64,000 bases of DNA from contig NC_133389.1 in assembly GCF_047511655.1 (NCBI RefSeq), positions 157,185,973 through 157,249,972 of the forward strand. The letters are read 5' to 3'. Positions 50,185 to 62,082 of the stretch are shown here, piece after piece. How positions within the stretch are numbered: the first letter of the stretch is position 1; each line of letters starts with the position of its first letter. Made by a program: the position numbers and the translations under genes. The DNA comes from Castor canadensis (taxonomy: Eukaryota > Chordata > Mammalia > Rodentia > Castoridae). The notes beneath the pieces were generated by a model. The model was not told where the DNA came from. It saw only the letters and a list, made by a program, of their open reading frames with translations, and ran no database searches.

Positions 50185-50345
50185 CATGTTCTAGCTGTGA
50201 GACTTTGGCAATTCATCTCTTTCAGCCTCAGTTTCCTCAACTGAAAAATCCCTCATAGAGTTGAGGGAAGGAACAGATTTAATATACTGTGACACAGTAT
50301 GTTACTAAACACAGTGTTTGACTTAGAACAAGTGATCAATAAATA
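50185..50345 (+). repeat. MIR SINE
   Basis: gctgtgagactttggcaatt, catctctttcagcctcagtt and tcctcaactgaaaaatc occur in MIR order. Confidence 0.75.
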
Positions 50346-51301
50346 ATACCTTATTACTAATTTATCTTAATCTAAACAGAAATTTTCAATGATGTAGACT
50401 CACTTTCCATTTCAAACACTTTAGATTTGTAGGAAGGGTAAGAAAGAAAGGTATAAAGTTCGTATGTCATTTTTTAAAAAATGCATCAAATTGTTCTTCT
50501 GTTTGGATTAGATCAGTAAAATTAAAGTAAATCAGTTAGATCCTTTTCTCCTTGCATTGTTGTAAATAAGAGAACAGAGCTTGAACAAGCATAATTATTA
50601 TGGTGAAGGCCAAAATGCTGGTGGAAGACACTTAGTATATCTCAAACTCAATTTGAATCATTCATGTAAGATAACATCTTAGCAACATCAGGAAATTATC
50701 TTTCTTACTCCTTTCCTATTTTTAACTAAATTAGTCACAGATTGATATAACTTTATAACAACCCATCAAAATTTGGAAGGATACTTCATTTTTAGCATTA
50801 AAGGGCTGGTGGTTTTAGTAACCAGGTGGTCAATTGGATGTCACCAGGTATGATGAAATAGACTTCTGGGATGAGTTTTAGTTATCTCTCTGTTTATTTC
50901 TTCCAAAGTGCATGTCTGCGTGAATAAAATCATGACAATGTAATTAGCAAAAAACATATGTAGTTCTTTCTTCATGTCTTTGTCCCCTGCATTCAACCTC
51001 ATTTGCCTTCTTCATGTATCAATCTGCTCTATCTCCTTGAGAAAAGGCAGATGTTCAAACTAAAGAGACAGTGTGTTCCTGTTTTCCATTAAACTTCATT
51101 TCTTGTATTAGGGAAGGTCTCAGTCTGATTTATTTACTTGGAGAGTGTGCATATATAATTATTTCAGAGGCATCATACTGACTGACTGAGTATTCAAAGA
51201 ATACATAGCTCTATTTGTAATTTAAAATTATGTCATTTTATTACACTGTGGTATAGGACCAAAATGCAGCATCAAGCTTTAAGAGTTCAAGAGTTTGCTC
51301 T

Positions 51302-51381
51302 TGGGGCTGGGACTGTGGTGTCTGTCTCGTATACATGAAGCCCTGGGTGCAATCCCCAACACTGGAAAAAAAAAAGTTTTT
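51302..51381 (+). mobile_element. ID-type SINE, shortened
   Basis: ggggctgggactgtggtgtc, gaagccctgggtgcaatccc and caacactgg, then A10. Internal deletion between the A and B box regions. Confidence 0.72.
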
Positions 51382-52325
51382 AAACTCATTTTCAATCAGT
51401 CCAAGTGACTGAACTTCTACAACTCAAAATGTCACCTTCCATGATCCAGTCAGCTGAGAAATATACCAAATATGTTTACCCTTCTTGTGCGAAGGCAGCC
51501 CACAAAAGCTGCCTGGTTGAACTTTCAGCTCTGGGATATACATATTTTCCCCTTCTTCTATTCTGGTCAAGATGGTCAGCATTGGAATTTGAGGCCTATG
51601 TCTTTCTTGCAGACTAAGACAACAGACTTTATTTGATTTACTTTCTTGTAGACCAATCAAAAATTACAATTAAGTTAAAAAATAACTTAGTGCTGCCTTC
51701 TCCAAACCACAGTTTCAGAAACAGCTGCTTATTACTTGTGTGTGGCACAAGGAAATTGCAGTGTCATGTTCAAGGTCTGCAGCCAATAGAGATCTGTGGG
51801 ATGGGAAAAGGGCACCCATGATTCTTTTATGTTGTTTACCTTCACTCCCTTGGCATAAAGTTCAAAATTTACAGAGGAAGGGAGATAGCACACTAGTAAG
51901 TTGGACCAGAAAGAAAAGGCTTTCTCTCATCAAATTTCTTTCTGCATTGGCTAATTCCTTCCCTCTGATTTGTCAAGTTACCATTTGTTTCAAAACAAGT
52001 ATTCCTCAGCCACTGTATAATATCTAGATTTTGGACAACTGTCAGGAATACGGTGATGAACAGGGCTGCTATCCTTGCTAAAGGCTTCTTCTCGAAAAGT
52101 CTAACCTGCCACTCACCAGGAACAAGCTAGCCTGATGACTGGAGGACTCAAACTGTCACACATTGTGAAATAATTTGTAATATCATTTGTTTGCATCTGC
52201 TTGGCTAGACTATAATGAAAGGCTATATTTTGTCCTGGGTGCCATTTCTCAGCATTTGTAGGTGGGTAGAGTAAAGTCTAGTAAACTATTCCAGGTGAGT
52301 TCAAAGGAAGTTGGGAAAAGCAGAC

Positions 52326-52500
52326 TGTGGGAGCTGAATGTGGTGGTGTACACTTGTAATTCTAGCACTCAGAAAGCTGAGACAGGAGGATTGTGGGTTC
52401 AAGGCCAGCCTGGGCTACATAGTAAGACTCTATCTCAAAAAACAGAACAACACAAACAACAAAAACCAAAACCAAACCAAACAAAAACAAAAAACAAACT
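52326..52500 (+). mobile_element. B1-like SINE
   Basis: gctgaatgtggtggtgtaca, cttgtaattctagcactca, gaggattgtgggttcaagg and cagcctgggctacatagtaa, then a long A/C-rich tail. Confidence 0.88.
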
Positions 52501-53449
52501 AAAACCAGCCTGTGGATTCGTGAAAACCCTAACACATGGTGAGAATACTCTACATCCTCATTCAGTCTGCATTTTACTCAGGGGTCCTTAAAAGTGAAAG
52601 ATAAAAAGCACACCACTGAAAGTATGTGGGATATTCCTATTTCAAAAAGTTGGTTAAAACTCCATTTTTCATAATTAACCTTTGGGCTCCTCATTATGAC
52701 CTAATGCTGGGACAATCGTATATATAAACATGAACCGTCTTGTCTTGTCTCTAATTAGCTGCTCCCCATCCTCCCTATCCATTATGGAACTGCTCAACAT
52801 AACTTAGATTTTGGCTAATCAAGCACTTTGCTAAGGGAAGATTATAATGTCACCAATTAGCTCTTATCAGATCCTCTCCACAGGTGACAATATCTAATAA
52901 GACTTGGGAAACTATGTGATAATTTAGTCTAATTGGGTAGATTTTTGAGTGTTCATAATCATTCTTATCTTTACATTTTGCTTCCTGCTGGAAACTGACA
53001 GGGAATAAAGGATAAATAAATTTCAATTTCAATTCCTTCAATGGCTAAAATGGCAAAGATAAACCAAAATGCAAGTTTCTTACTTAGAAAAAAATGTAAG
53101 GGACAGTACTTATTTCAGACAGTTTTTCTTCACTAAGTGCCTCAAAGGATTGTCAAACTATACCTCCGTGGAACTTGAATGACTCATTCCCAAAGAAAAG
53201 CACCAAACAGGCCAAATGGTTTGATACAAGTATATGTACATTATATATGGGGAAAGTAGGTCAAAATACTTCAAACTGAGATAGCAAGTTCCCAAGAATG
53301 ATCAGGAGAATTTTTCTTCTCTGTTAATTACCTTTGTCTGAAATGTGACTTCAGTTTCTGTAATGCATTTTGGTTCTAGTTATGGCATTACTGATTCATT
53401 GAGCAGTAAATAAGAAAAATTCCTAATTGGCTTTCTTAACTCAGCTTCC

Positions 53450-53560
53450 TTACTTAATATATGAAACAAACTAAGGCCCAGAGAGGGGATGAGAGCTGCT
53501 TAAGACTACCCCACTAGCTAATGACAGACCCTGACTCTACCTCATAAGGACCCTTCACAA
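53450..53560 (-). repeat. MIR fragment
   Basis: aactaaggcccagagagggg, a tgagagctgcttaagactac block and actagctaatgacagaccct resemble reverse MIR core and 3' end. Confidence 0.6.
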
Positions 53561-54011
53561 CTAGGACGGGCCTTTCTGAGGGAATATGGGGTCCGAGTGC
53601 AGCCTGGGATTTGGATCTGAGGTCACTGTGTGCCTACTGACCTACCATGTAAAAATGGGGGCTTTCTCATACTGTCTCAGTCCCTGCCTAGAAGCAGGAT
53701 GCACAACTAGGTGGCTCAGGTTTACATGGACAGTTTTGATATGAGCTAGATCTTCCTTTTTTTTCTTCCCACAAAAAGGCAAAACACCATTTAATTCTTA
53801 AAAGGCCAGAATATGGTACCAATGCTTATGTGGCAACATACATTATTCATACTATGTTGTTTCTCTCAACTTAAAAAAGAATACATTCATTTAGGGTTGT
53901 GTTTTAACTAAAGAAATTTGGATACATTTTCCAAGATGTTTATAATGATAAGAACAAAAAATGTAAATGCTTATATGTTATACTAACTGCTGCCTTATCA
54001 ACTCTTTTTAA

Positions 54012-54099
54012 AAAATTTTTATCATTTTACATTTACTCACATGTGCATACATTGTTTGGGCCACCTCCTCCCCACCCCCTACCCCCCAATCTTCCTTTG
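54012..54099 (-). mobile_element. Very short L1 3'-end fragment
   Basis: acatttactcacatgtgcat, acattgtttgggccacctcc and C-rich runs match the reverse complement of the terminal 3' UTR of the L1 at 60809-61794. About 85 bp only. Confidence 0.6.
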
Positions 54100-54340
54100 G
54101 CTTATGAAAAGATAACATGAAAATTCTCTTAAATGCATCTTATGTGTTTTCAGAATGTAGAGATGATCTTAAATAGTATCTTATGGATGAACTACTGGGA
54201 AATCATAGAGCAACACAAATTTCTGTGACAAATTGGACTTGCCATCAACTTAAACCCTACCTATTTACCAAAACTAGAGAAATAACTTTATTAAGCTGAG
54301 AAGCAACTACAGTTAGAAAAAAACAAAGCAACTCCTCATG

Positions 54341-54365
54341 TATATATATATATATATATATATAT
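54341..54365 (+). repeat. (TA)n dinucleotide repeat
   Basis: 25 nt of alternating T and A. Confidence 0.97.
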
Positions 54366-54689
54366 GGAAAACTAGAGAAATATGGCTTTGCAGAGAGGAC
54401 TTGGTGAACAGTGAGATTCATCTTAACATCCTGTTTTTAAAGTAGAGAGAGAAATAGAAGAAAAACAAAGCAACATTACCTGATCATATAAAGGAATGAA
54501 CCATAAGGCTCAGGAGAGACATGAAAGTCAAGAGCAAGGAAGGAAAAAAGTGATGGGAGCAAAAAATGAGGAAAAAAAATAAGGTTAAAAAAATAAAGGT
54601 AATACAAATGCTCATAAAGAGAAAGAAAAGGATACAGCTGGTTGAGATCTGAAGTAGGAGTTAGAATTCTTGGTTTCTGTTCCCAGTGA

Positions 54690-54850
54690 TTTCCCCAGTA
54701 AGCTGAATGACCTTTTTAAAGTCATGTAACTTCTCCATGCCTCAGTTTCCTCATCTATGAAATAAAGTGATTGTGCTAAGTCATTCAAAACTAAATGATC
54801 AATAAGGAACCCTTTCAGTTTGAAGATTCTATGATTTTGTGATTAGCCAT
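54690..54850 (+). repeat. MIR SINE
   Basis: aagctgaatgacctttttaa, gtcatgtaacttctccatgc and ctcagtttcctcatctatga are well-preserved MIR core. Confidence 0.82.
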
Positions 54851-55559
54851 CAGGGAAAACATCAAAAGAAGCTTGTTGAATAGCCCCAGGAATGTAGAAA
54901 GGGAATATCTGGGGAGAGAGATAAAAGGTGAGTTTAACCAGACTAATTAGAAGATACCCCAGGAAATTTTCAACAGAAGTGAAATAATGTCACCTGCTTT
55001 TTATTCTCCTGCTTGCTGAACACATTCAAAGAGTGAAGTAAGGCCTTTCAGAAATCATCCCCTTACAGGTGTGCAACCAGGTATCAGTTTTCCTCTGCAA
55101 ATCCCTTCATCAATGCATTTAATTAGTCAGTGTTTAGATAGCACTTTGGGGATGAAAAGTACAACATAAGCACTCAACATTATTATAACTTAACAGCTTT
55201 TATAGGACTAGCAATGCCTGAGATTAAATGAGAAACTAAAGTGAGTTACTGACTAGAAAGCTGTGATCTAATAAATTGCTGGGTCACTGATGAAGAAAAA
55301 CAAACCCTACACATAAACTGAAATAGGTGCTTTTATTAGCTTGCATACCATTGTCTAAGACTGTTGTTAATTTTTATTCTTTGCCTTAAGGTGTGGATAA
55401 GTAGTAAATACCATTCATGGCACAGTGTTCATTATAACTCCATACATCCCACTTTTTCTAGAATACTACCTGGTGTGTACCTGGTGTGTTGGTGTGTCTG
55501 AGGTCCAGGCATGTATACATCCAGGGTATGGGTTCAAATACATGGGAATTCAGTACACA

Positions 55560-55720
55560 ATAAAGTGGGGACAAGTAATTCAGTTAATAAATGATGTTAG
55601 CCATCAGGCAAAAATAAACCTGAATCCCTAACTCATCTCATAAAAATGTAATTCCTGATAAACTGAAGATTTAAGTATGGAAAAAAGCAATAAAAGTATT
55701 TTTAAAACTGTAAAAAAGTA
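55560..55720 (+). mobile_element. Old L1M ORF2-derived fragment, left part
   Basis: aaataaacctgaatccctaa, cataaaaatgtaattcctga and taaactgaagatttaag resemble decayed ORF2. It continues after the SINE at 55721. Confidence 0.5.
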
Positions 55721-55951
55721 GCCAGGTGCTAGCGGCTCATGCCTGTAATCCGAGCTACTCAAAAGGAAGAAATCAGGAAGATCAAGGTTTGAAACCAGTC
55801 AGGGCAAATAGCTTGTGAGGTTCTATCTTGAAAATACCCAACACAAAAAAGGGATTGTGAAGTGGCTCAAGTGGTAGAGCATCTGCCTAGCAAGTGTGAG
55901 GCTCTGAGTTCAAGACCCAGTACTGCCAAAAAACAAAACAAAACAAAAGTA
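55721..55951 (+). mobile_element. Composite B1+ID dimeric SINE (forward copy)
   Basis: The 7SL-like half (gccaggtgctagcggctcat, gcctgtaatccgagctactc) is joined through a cccaacacaaaaaaggga linker to the ID-like half (gtggctcaagtggtagagca, gaggctctgagttcaagacc). Ends in an AAAAC tail. The clearest full-length dimer in the window. Confidence 0.9.
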
Positions 55952-56885
55952 ATAGAAGAAAATATGAAAAAAACAGTTATGTGGAATAAATCCTTTATAG
56001 TCATAGGAGCCACAAAAGTGGTATGTTGAATATATAAAGTAAAATTTTAGTACAATCTAAAATATCATTTACAACATAAAATGACAAAAGAAAAACTGGG
56101 AAAAATATTTCCTACTTATACAAAAAAAGAGGCAATATATACAAAGAGCTTTTTCAAATTAACAAGAGAAAAAGCAACAACATAATTTAAATACAGGTCA
56201 AACACATAATTCACAAAACTACAAATGGTTAATAACAATATAAAAAAGATGCTCAGCCTTACTTACAATGGAAAAAAATGCAAATTAATACAACAATGTG
56301 AAGTTATTTTTTATTTATCAGACTGGCTAGAATTAGAAATAGTAATATAGAAAGTCAAAATAGGAAGAAAACAGAATCTCTCAAGACACTGACTAGAAGT
56401 AAAAACTGGTTCCACTTTTTCAGAAGGACATTAGTAAGATCTACCATACTGCAAAGTAAGCATATCCTTCGACCCAGTGATCTCCTTTAATGAGTTTGCA
56501 CTACACACATTCACACAACTGTATAGGGAAACGTGAAGGGTGCTTATAGCCGTATATGTCCTCACAAAACAAAACAAAAAATAAAAAACACTGGCACAGG
56601 TGAAAAATAATTTAGGTTTAAAATTACCTAACTTAACTTACCTAACTCATGATGTAACCAATTAAAAGAATGAGATAAACTTTTATGTATATGGAACAGG
56701 CCTATTTGCCCAAATGTCCACAATAGACTGTTAGGAGAAAAGGCAAGCCACAGATAGAATAATTTGATCCTCCTTAAAATTTTTGACATTTGTAAATGTG
56801 TAGAATAGACTAGAAAAACATAGACTGGCAATAGTTAGCAAAAGCTACCTCTGCAGAATAGGATACAGGTAGGAGGCCATACTTT
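55952..56885 (+). mobile_element. Old L1M ORF2/3'-end fragment, right part
   Basis: ttcaaattaacaagagaaaa, atggttaataacaatataaa, catatccttcgacccagtga and gcccaaatgtccacaatag follow L1M ORF2 order towards the 3' end. Many stops. Confidence 0.6.
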
Positions 56886-56893
56886 AAAAATAT

Positions 56894-57006
56894 AATTCTG
56901 GGGCTGAAAGTATAGCTCAGTGATAGAGTGCTTGTCTAGCATGTGTAAGGTCCTGGGTTTGATTCCCCAGCGCACGCATGCACACACACACACACACTCA
57001 ATTCTG
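56894..57006 (+). mobile_element. ID-type SINE with (CA)n tail
   Basis: gctgaaagtatagctcagtg, atagagtgcttgtctagcat, gtcctgggtttgattcccca, then (CA)n. aattctg flanks at 56894-56900 and 57000-57006. Confidence 0.9.
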
Positions 57007-57847
57007 TATTCTTTAATTTTTAAATAATTGCCACTTTTATGTGTTCAAATTGTTAAAAAAAACCAAAACACTTAGAACTCCACAAAGCATGACTTAGAAA
57101 TATAAAAACACAATTTGCATATGTACATATGTGAGCATTATAAAATACAGAAAAGTTTCATTTTTGGTTTTATATAACCTGTGTTTTCACTTGTTCCTAA
57201 TAACATGTTTATTTTTACAAAATTTCCTATTAGTGAATCTGTTGTGACTATACTAGACTTGATACTTGCTTGTATCCAAGGAGACCTGCCTGCCAGATCA
57301 GAATGTTCCCTTACTTAGGAGTTTCTCAGGTTTGGAAGGCAACATTGCCCATTCAATTAGAATGATTTATAAGATATGCAGAGTGTCAACAGCCATATCT
57401 AACACCAGGTGATTTAAGGTTGGTTTTTGTTTACATAATTATCACTTAATTCTAAACATTTAACCTTATCTCTTTAAATATTACACTGGGAGTAAGAAAG
57501 CAATCAGGATGCATGCTGTGTTTTCTAAGAATTCACAAATGTTTTAAATGCCCTCTTTCAACTAAGATCCAGCTTTGCATGGCCAGGGTTTTTCCTTCCT
57601 GTCCTATCTGAGATGAGCTATGCTAACAGGCTCTTGCTGGCTTTATCCCCCTCTGACACATTACTTCTTCTCCATCACTGATTGGTTTGGTAAATGGTAT
57701 TAGTTTCAGATTGCATTTTTGTAATGAATAGCTTTAAAAGGAGGAGAAACAGTACTGTCATCAGATTTTTAAATTCATTCTCCATCTATTCGAGGCCTCA
57801 ATAATTTCAGACTTCCTGGGATACTGTGCAGAGAAGGTGGTTTACCC

Positions 57848-58088
57848 AATCCATATGCTATTTTATTTTTTCTTGGGACTAGGGTTTGAATTTAGGGCTT
57901 TGCACTTGCAAAGTAGGCACTCTACCACTTGAGCTACACTTTCAGTCCATTTTCTCTAGTTATTTTTAGATCTAGGTCTTGAGAACAATTTGCCTGGGCT
58001 GGCCTCAAACAGTGATCCTTCTGATCTCAGCCTCCCAACTAGCTAGGATTACAGGTATGAGCCAATAGCGCCAGGCTCTAATCCATAT
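57848..58088 (-). mobile_element. Composite B1+ID dimeric SINE with target duplication
   Basis: Reverse orientation: ID-like half (gggactagggtttgaattta, ctaccacttgagctacact) then 7SL-like half (tttgcctgggctggcctcaa, ctagctaggattacaggtat). aatccatat is at 57848-57856 and 58080-58088. Confidence 0.9.
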
Positions 58089-58747
58089 ATTTACTATTTA
58101 GTGATCTCAATCCAAGAAAAAAATCAATATATTGACTGACCTGGCCTAGACTTGGCCTTAAGAAAGAAATGAAAACCATGTTTTTACAACAGGAGGATAT
58201 TTAAAGCTAAGAATAGGTTCAAAGAGGAAATGTTTCGAACATCATGCTTACCTGAGACATGTTCAGAGGCTTGGTAAAATCTAAATGAAAAAGAGTCCTA
58301 AGAAAGGAAGCCAGTACACAGCCAATTTTATATCTGTGATCTGATCTAGCACCTAATGTACAAGTACCTGGCTTTTGCTTCTCAAGCATCTCTGCACCAC
58401 CAGACCAGAAGAGAGAGATGCCCCTCATTTAGAATTATTTGCTATTGGTAGTTGCTCTTAAGGAAGGAGAAACTATTTACCAGGAAGAATTTTGTGAGTT
58501 GTAGAGGTTTCAATTTTCCTTGGGTCCCATGCTCTCCATGAGTGTGGGTAACTGAAAAAGGATTTTACTTAGCTCTTCATAGTCCATTTTCTTTAATGAA
58601 AAGAGTTTAGCTAACTAAAACTCCAAGCAGTTGTAGACCAGCCTAGGTAAACTAGGGGAAGAGGGTCATTGGCTGTCTCTTTCTTTGAAGTACATTTCTA
58701 AAGATTAAAGTTTAACACCTATAAGCACCTTTAAGGTAAAGTGTACT

Positions 58748-58830
58748 TTTTTTTTTTTTTTGCAGAGCTGAGGATTGAATCTAGGGCTTCGTGCATGCTA
58801 GGCAAGCTAGTGCACAAATCATTCACTCAA
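58748..58830 (-). mobile_element. ID-type SINE fragment (first of two)
   Basis: T-run, gagctgaggattgaatctag and gcatgctaggcaagctag, then truncated. About 20 bp before another fragment with the same catgctaggcaagc core. Confidence 0.75.
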
Positions 58831-58849
58831 TAAATTTTAAAATATGCAT

Positions 58850-58925
58850 GTGTGGTACTGGTGAATCAAACCCAGAGCTTTGCACATGCTAGGCAAGCAT
58901 GCCACCACTGAGCTACATCCCAGCT
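58850..58925 (-). mobile_element. ID-type SINE fragment (second of two)
   Basis: gtgtggtactggtgaatcaa, cccagagctttgcacatgct and caccactgagctacatccca. Confidence 0.78.
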
Positions 58926-59224
58926 AAAGAATGTATGTAAAATTTTCCTACCTGTTCTCTTGGTCCTAATGTCAACTACTCCAACCCTTTCTCTATGGGA
59001 AGGGTCTTATAAAATACAGATTTGACCAAATAGTAATAATAATGACAACATCAATAATTTCACCATCTCCAGTGGTAGACTGTTTAGTATGTCCTGGTAA
59101 TTGTCCTAAGCTTTTAATTCATTATCACTTTTAAGATAATTAGATAAAAAACACTTAAAACATTGACAGGAACATGGTGACTATTAAATAAGTAATAACT
59201 ATAGTTAATATTATTCAAAAGTAC

Positions 59225-59375
59225 CCTAAAAGTCAATTTTTTTTATCATCACCAATTTATACAAGATAAAGCTGAGGCTCAGTAGGGATACATCACTTGT
59301 CGAAGGTCACCCAGCTTGAGAAGTGGGCTGGACTACCAGAGCCCAAGCCCTAATCACCGTGCTTTAGTGCCTTCC
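59225..59375 (-). repeat. MIR SINE
   Basis: gataaagctgaggctcagta, cgaaggtcacccagcttgag and aagccctaatcaccgtgctt occur in reverse MIR order. Confidence 0.8.
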
Positions 59376-59539
59376 TGTAGCTGGCAATTTTTAATAAAAA
59401 ATCCCTGAAACCTAAGGAGGTTTCGACTCTTTAGCATGCCCTACAAATGCTATTTTTCCATACTTGCTTCCAGCTTTTATATACCATACCATCCATCTTC
59501 TGTTCTCACCTTGCCTGCATATTCCCTGAATAAGCAGTG

Positions 59540-59670
59540 ATCACAATAACTACCATTTATCATATATGAGTTCTGGGTGCTTTCTATGTTTCCAATTTTT
59601 ACTGCAACTTTCCCAAATAAGTATTATGCTAGTGTTACAGATAAGTAAACTGAAACATAGAATATTAGGG
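59540..59670 (-). repeat. MIR SINE
   Basis: cacaataactaccatttatc, gttacagataagtaaactga and aacatag occur in reverse MIR order, decayed. Confidence 0.65.
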
Positions 59671-60808
59671 TTTTTATGGGCAGAGAACCAATATATATAG
59701 AAACTAAAATATGAGCTTAGGCCTATCTGGATCTCCATGTTTGGTTCTTCCCCTTCTACCAGGATTTCCTCAAGTCACATCCTCTCACACCTGACTCAAA
59801 TGTCACCTTATTTCTAAGGCATATATTTGACACTGATCCCCAGTTTGCCCCACTTTGCTCTACTGTTATCCATACTTCTAAACAGATCACTTATTAAGGA
59901 GGAATGGCTCTTGCCACATTTCTATTTTAGGACTTTTTAAGTGCATTCAACCCTTGCATTGAAAAAGCTAAAACTGAATAACCCTGAAACATTTCTACTG
60001 CAGACCCTCGATCCAAACATTTAAATTGCAACCTTGTCCAAACAAAAGGCCAAGTCTTTGACCAGGATGGGGTTATGGTCTAACAGTATGAATACAGAGA
60101 GCAGATGAGGAAGTGGCGGCCAGTTTAGCACCACAGGCACTTTAGGAAGACTTCTAGGGGATGTGTGATTCATGAGCTCTTGGGACACGTACAATTCCTG
60201 GGTGATGAGCTACTCAGCTCTCTAAACAACAGAGGACAACAGAGGATGAATTTTGTGGGCAGCCAGAAGAGCCATAATGTGCAATTTTTGAATTGCTCTA
60301 GAAAAGCATTTTATCACTGGATTAGTTAACATTCTTGTTGATTATGCAGGATAAAAAAATAAAAACACGTTAACATTCAGTACCTGTTCAGCTCCTGTTT
60401 TACACAGTGGATATTAATGTGCAATCTGTAAGTCTCTCAACTCAACAGTAAGTGTTGGCCCTACAAGTGCTTCCAGACAAGTTTTGGCAGCATTTGAAGA
60501 TTATAAAATAAATTATTCTTTAGCTTATTAGTCTTACAATAATTTAAGCTACATATGTATTTTTTAATTTCCAGTTAAAAATTCTCATTGTTTAAGAAGT
60601 AAAAAAATTCAACTCAGAGTAAGCACAATAATTAAATAATTTTAAAAAAGTAAATTGATCAATGATCAATTGGGTTAATCCAGAAGAGTAAACGATCAGG
60701 TGTTAAGTAAGATAATTTTAAAAATGAGACTAAAAGGATGCATTCATGCTGCTAGATATCAAACTATAAAATTCAAATAACTGATACTGGCATTGAAATT
60801 GCTGTTAG

Positions 60809-61794
60809 AAATATAAGTGTTTTTGATGATGGCTATTCTAACAGGGGTGAGGTGGAATTTCCTTTATGGCTAGAGATGGTGAGAATTTTTTCATTTTTTT
60901 TTAAGGAACCCTCATACATTGCTGGTGGGAATGCAAGCTGGTGCAACCACTATGGAAAAAAATTTGGAGGTGTCTTAAAAATCTAAACATAGACCTGCCA
61001 TATGATCCAGCAATCCCACTCCTGGGGATATACCCAAAGGAATGCAACACAGGTTACTCCAGAGGCACCTGCACACCCATGTTTATTGCAGCACTATTCA
61101 CAATAGCCAAGTTATGAAAGCAACCAAGATGCGCTACTACTGATGAATGGATCAAGAAAATGTGGTACTTGTACACAATGGAATTTTACTCAGCTATGAA
61201 GAAGAATGAAATCTTATCCTTTGCAGGTAAATGGATGTAACTGAGTAACATCATTCTGAGCAAGGTTAGCCAGGCTCAGAAGATCAAAGATCATATGTTC
61301 TCCCTCATATGTGGACTTTAGATCTAGGGCAAATGCAGCAATGTGGTTGGATTTGGATCACATGACAAGGGGAGAGCACATATGGGAGATATAGGAATAG
61401 ATAGAAAACCCAAAACATGAAAGCGTTTGATGTCCCCACTCCAGAGGAACTAATACAGAAACCTTAAAGCAACAGAGGTTAACATGAGAAGGGGATCAGG
61501 AACCAATGTAAAGATCAGTTAGAGATGAATCAACATGGGTTGTAACACATTTGTACATGAAAGCAATGCTAGGAATCTTTCTGTATAGCTGTCTTTAACT
61601 CGACCAGCAAAAACACTTTGTCTTCCTTATTATGCTAATGTCTTTTCTTCAACAAAATTAGAGATAAGGGCAGAACAGGTTCTGCCTGGAAGTGAGGGGG
61701 GAGGGGACAAGAGGGTGGGGGGAGGGGAGCAGGGAGAGAAATGACACAATGTATGCACATGTGAATAAATGAATAAAAAAAATAAATATAAGTG
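60809..61794 (+). mobile_element. LINE-1 with 5' inversion (twin priming) and 11-bp target duplication
   Basis: aaatataagtg at 60809-60819 and 61784-61794 brackets the element. 60820-60895 is the reverse complement of an ORF2 piece equal to about 2487-2578 of the large L1. From about 60902 the sequence is sense, starting at the point equal to about 2620. It runs through the ORF2 end, a 3' UTR with G-runs (61697-61735) and an A-rich tail. About 40 nt between the two pieces is missing. Premature stops disrupt the ORF2 end (for example tga in the ccaagttatgaaagc stretch). Its 3' UTR differs clearly from those at 510-3545 and 38274-38890, indicating another, probably older, subfamily. Confidence 0.92.
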
Positions 61795-61982
61795 ATTGCT
61801 CAGAAACACATCTAAATAGATTATGATGAATATGATATGATTCATCAAAAGCCAGCATGGACAGAATGGATTACTTAAAAACAGGGCTGAAATGACTTAC
61901 CCATTTGGGAAAAAAAATCAAGACATCACTTTGTAGCAAAAAGTAAAATAAATTTCAGAAATTTATTAAATTACTAAATGTA

Positions 61983-62082
61983 CAAAATAAATATCTTTTT
62001 TCAGTGATAAAAACTGAACCCAGAGTCTCACATGTTGGACAAGTGCTGTACCACTGGGCTACACCTCTGGCCCCAAAATAAA
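61983..62082 (-). mobile_element. ID-type SINE nested in old L1M
   Basis: ttttttcagtgataaaaact, gaacccagagtctcacatgt and ctgtaccactgggctacacc in reverse. caaaataaa flanks at 61983-61991 and 62074-62082. Confidence 0.85.

Noticed and set aside
58252-58280. Minus-strand 29-nt segment with acceptor-like and donor-like edges encoding DFTKPLNMSQ, faintly like the NWDLTKP-type motif of RH domains
   Set aside because: Too short, wrong phase context and incomplete similarity; the expected exon next to VIEGKLAPF would end in a different sequence.
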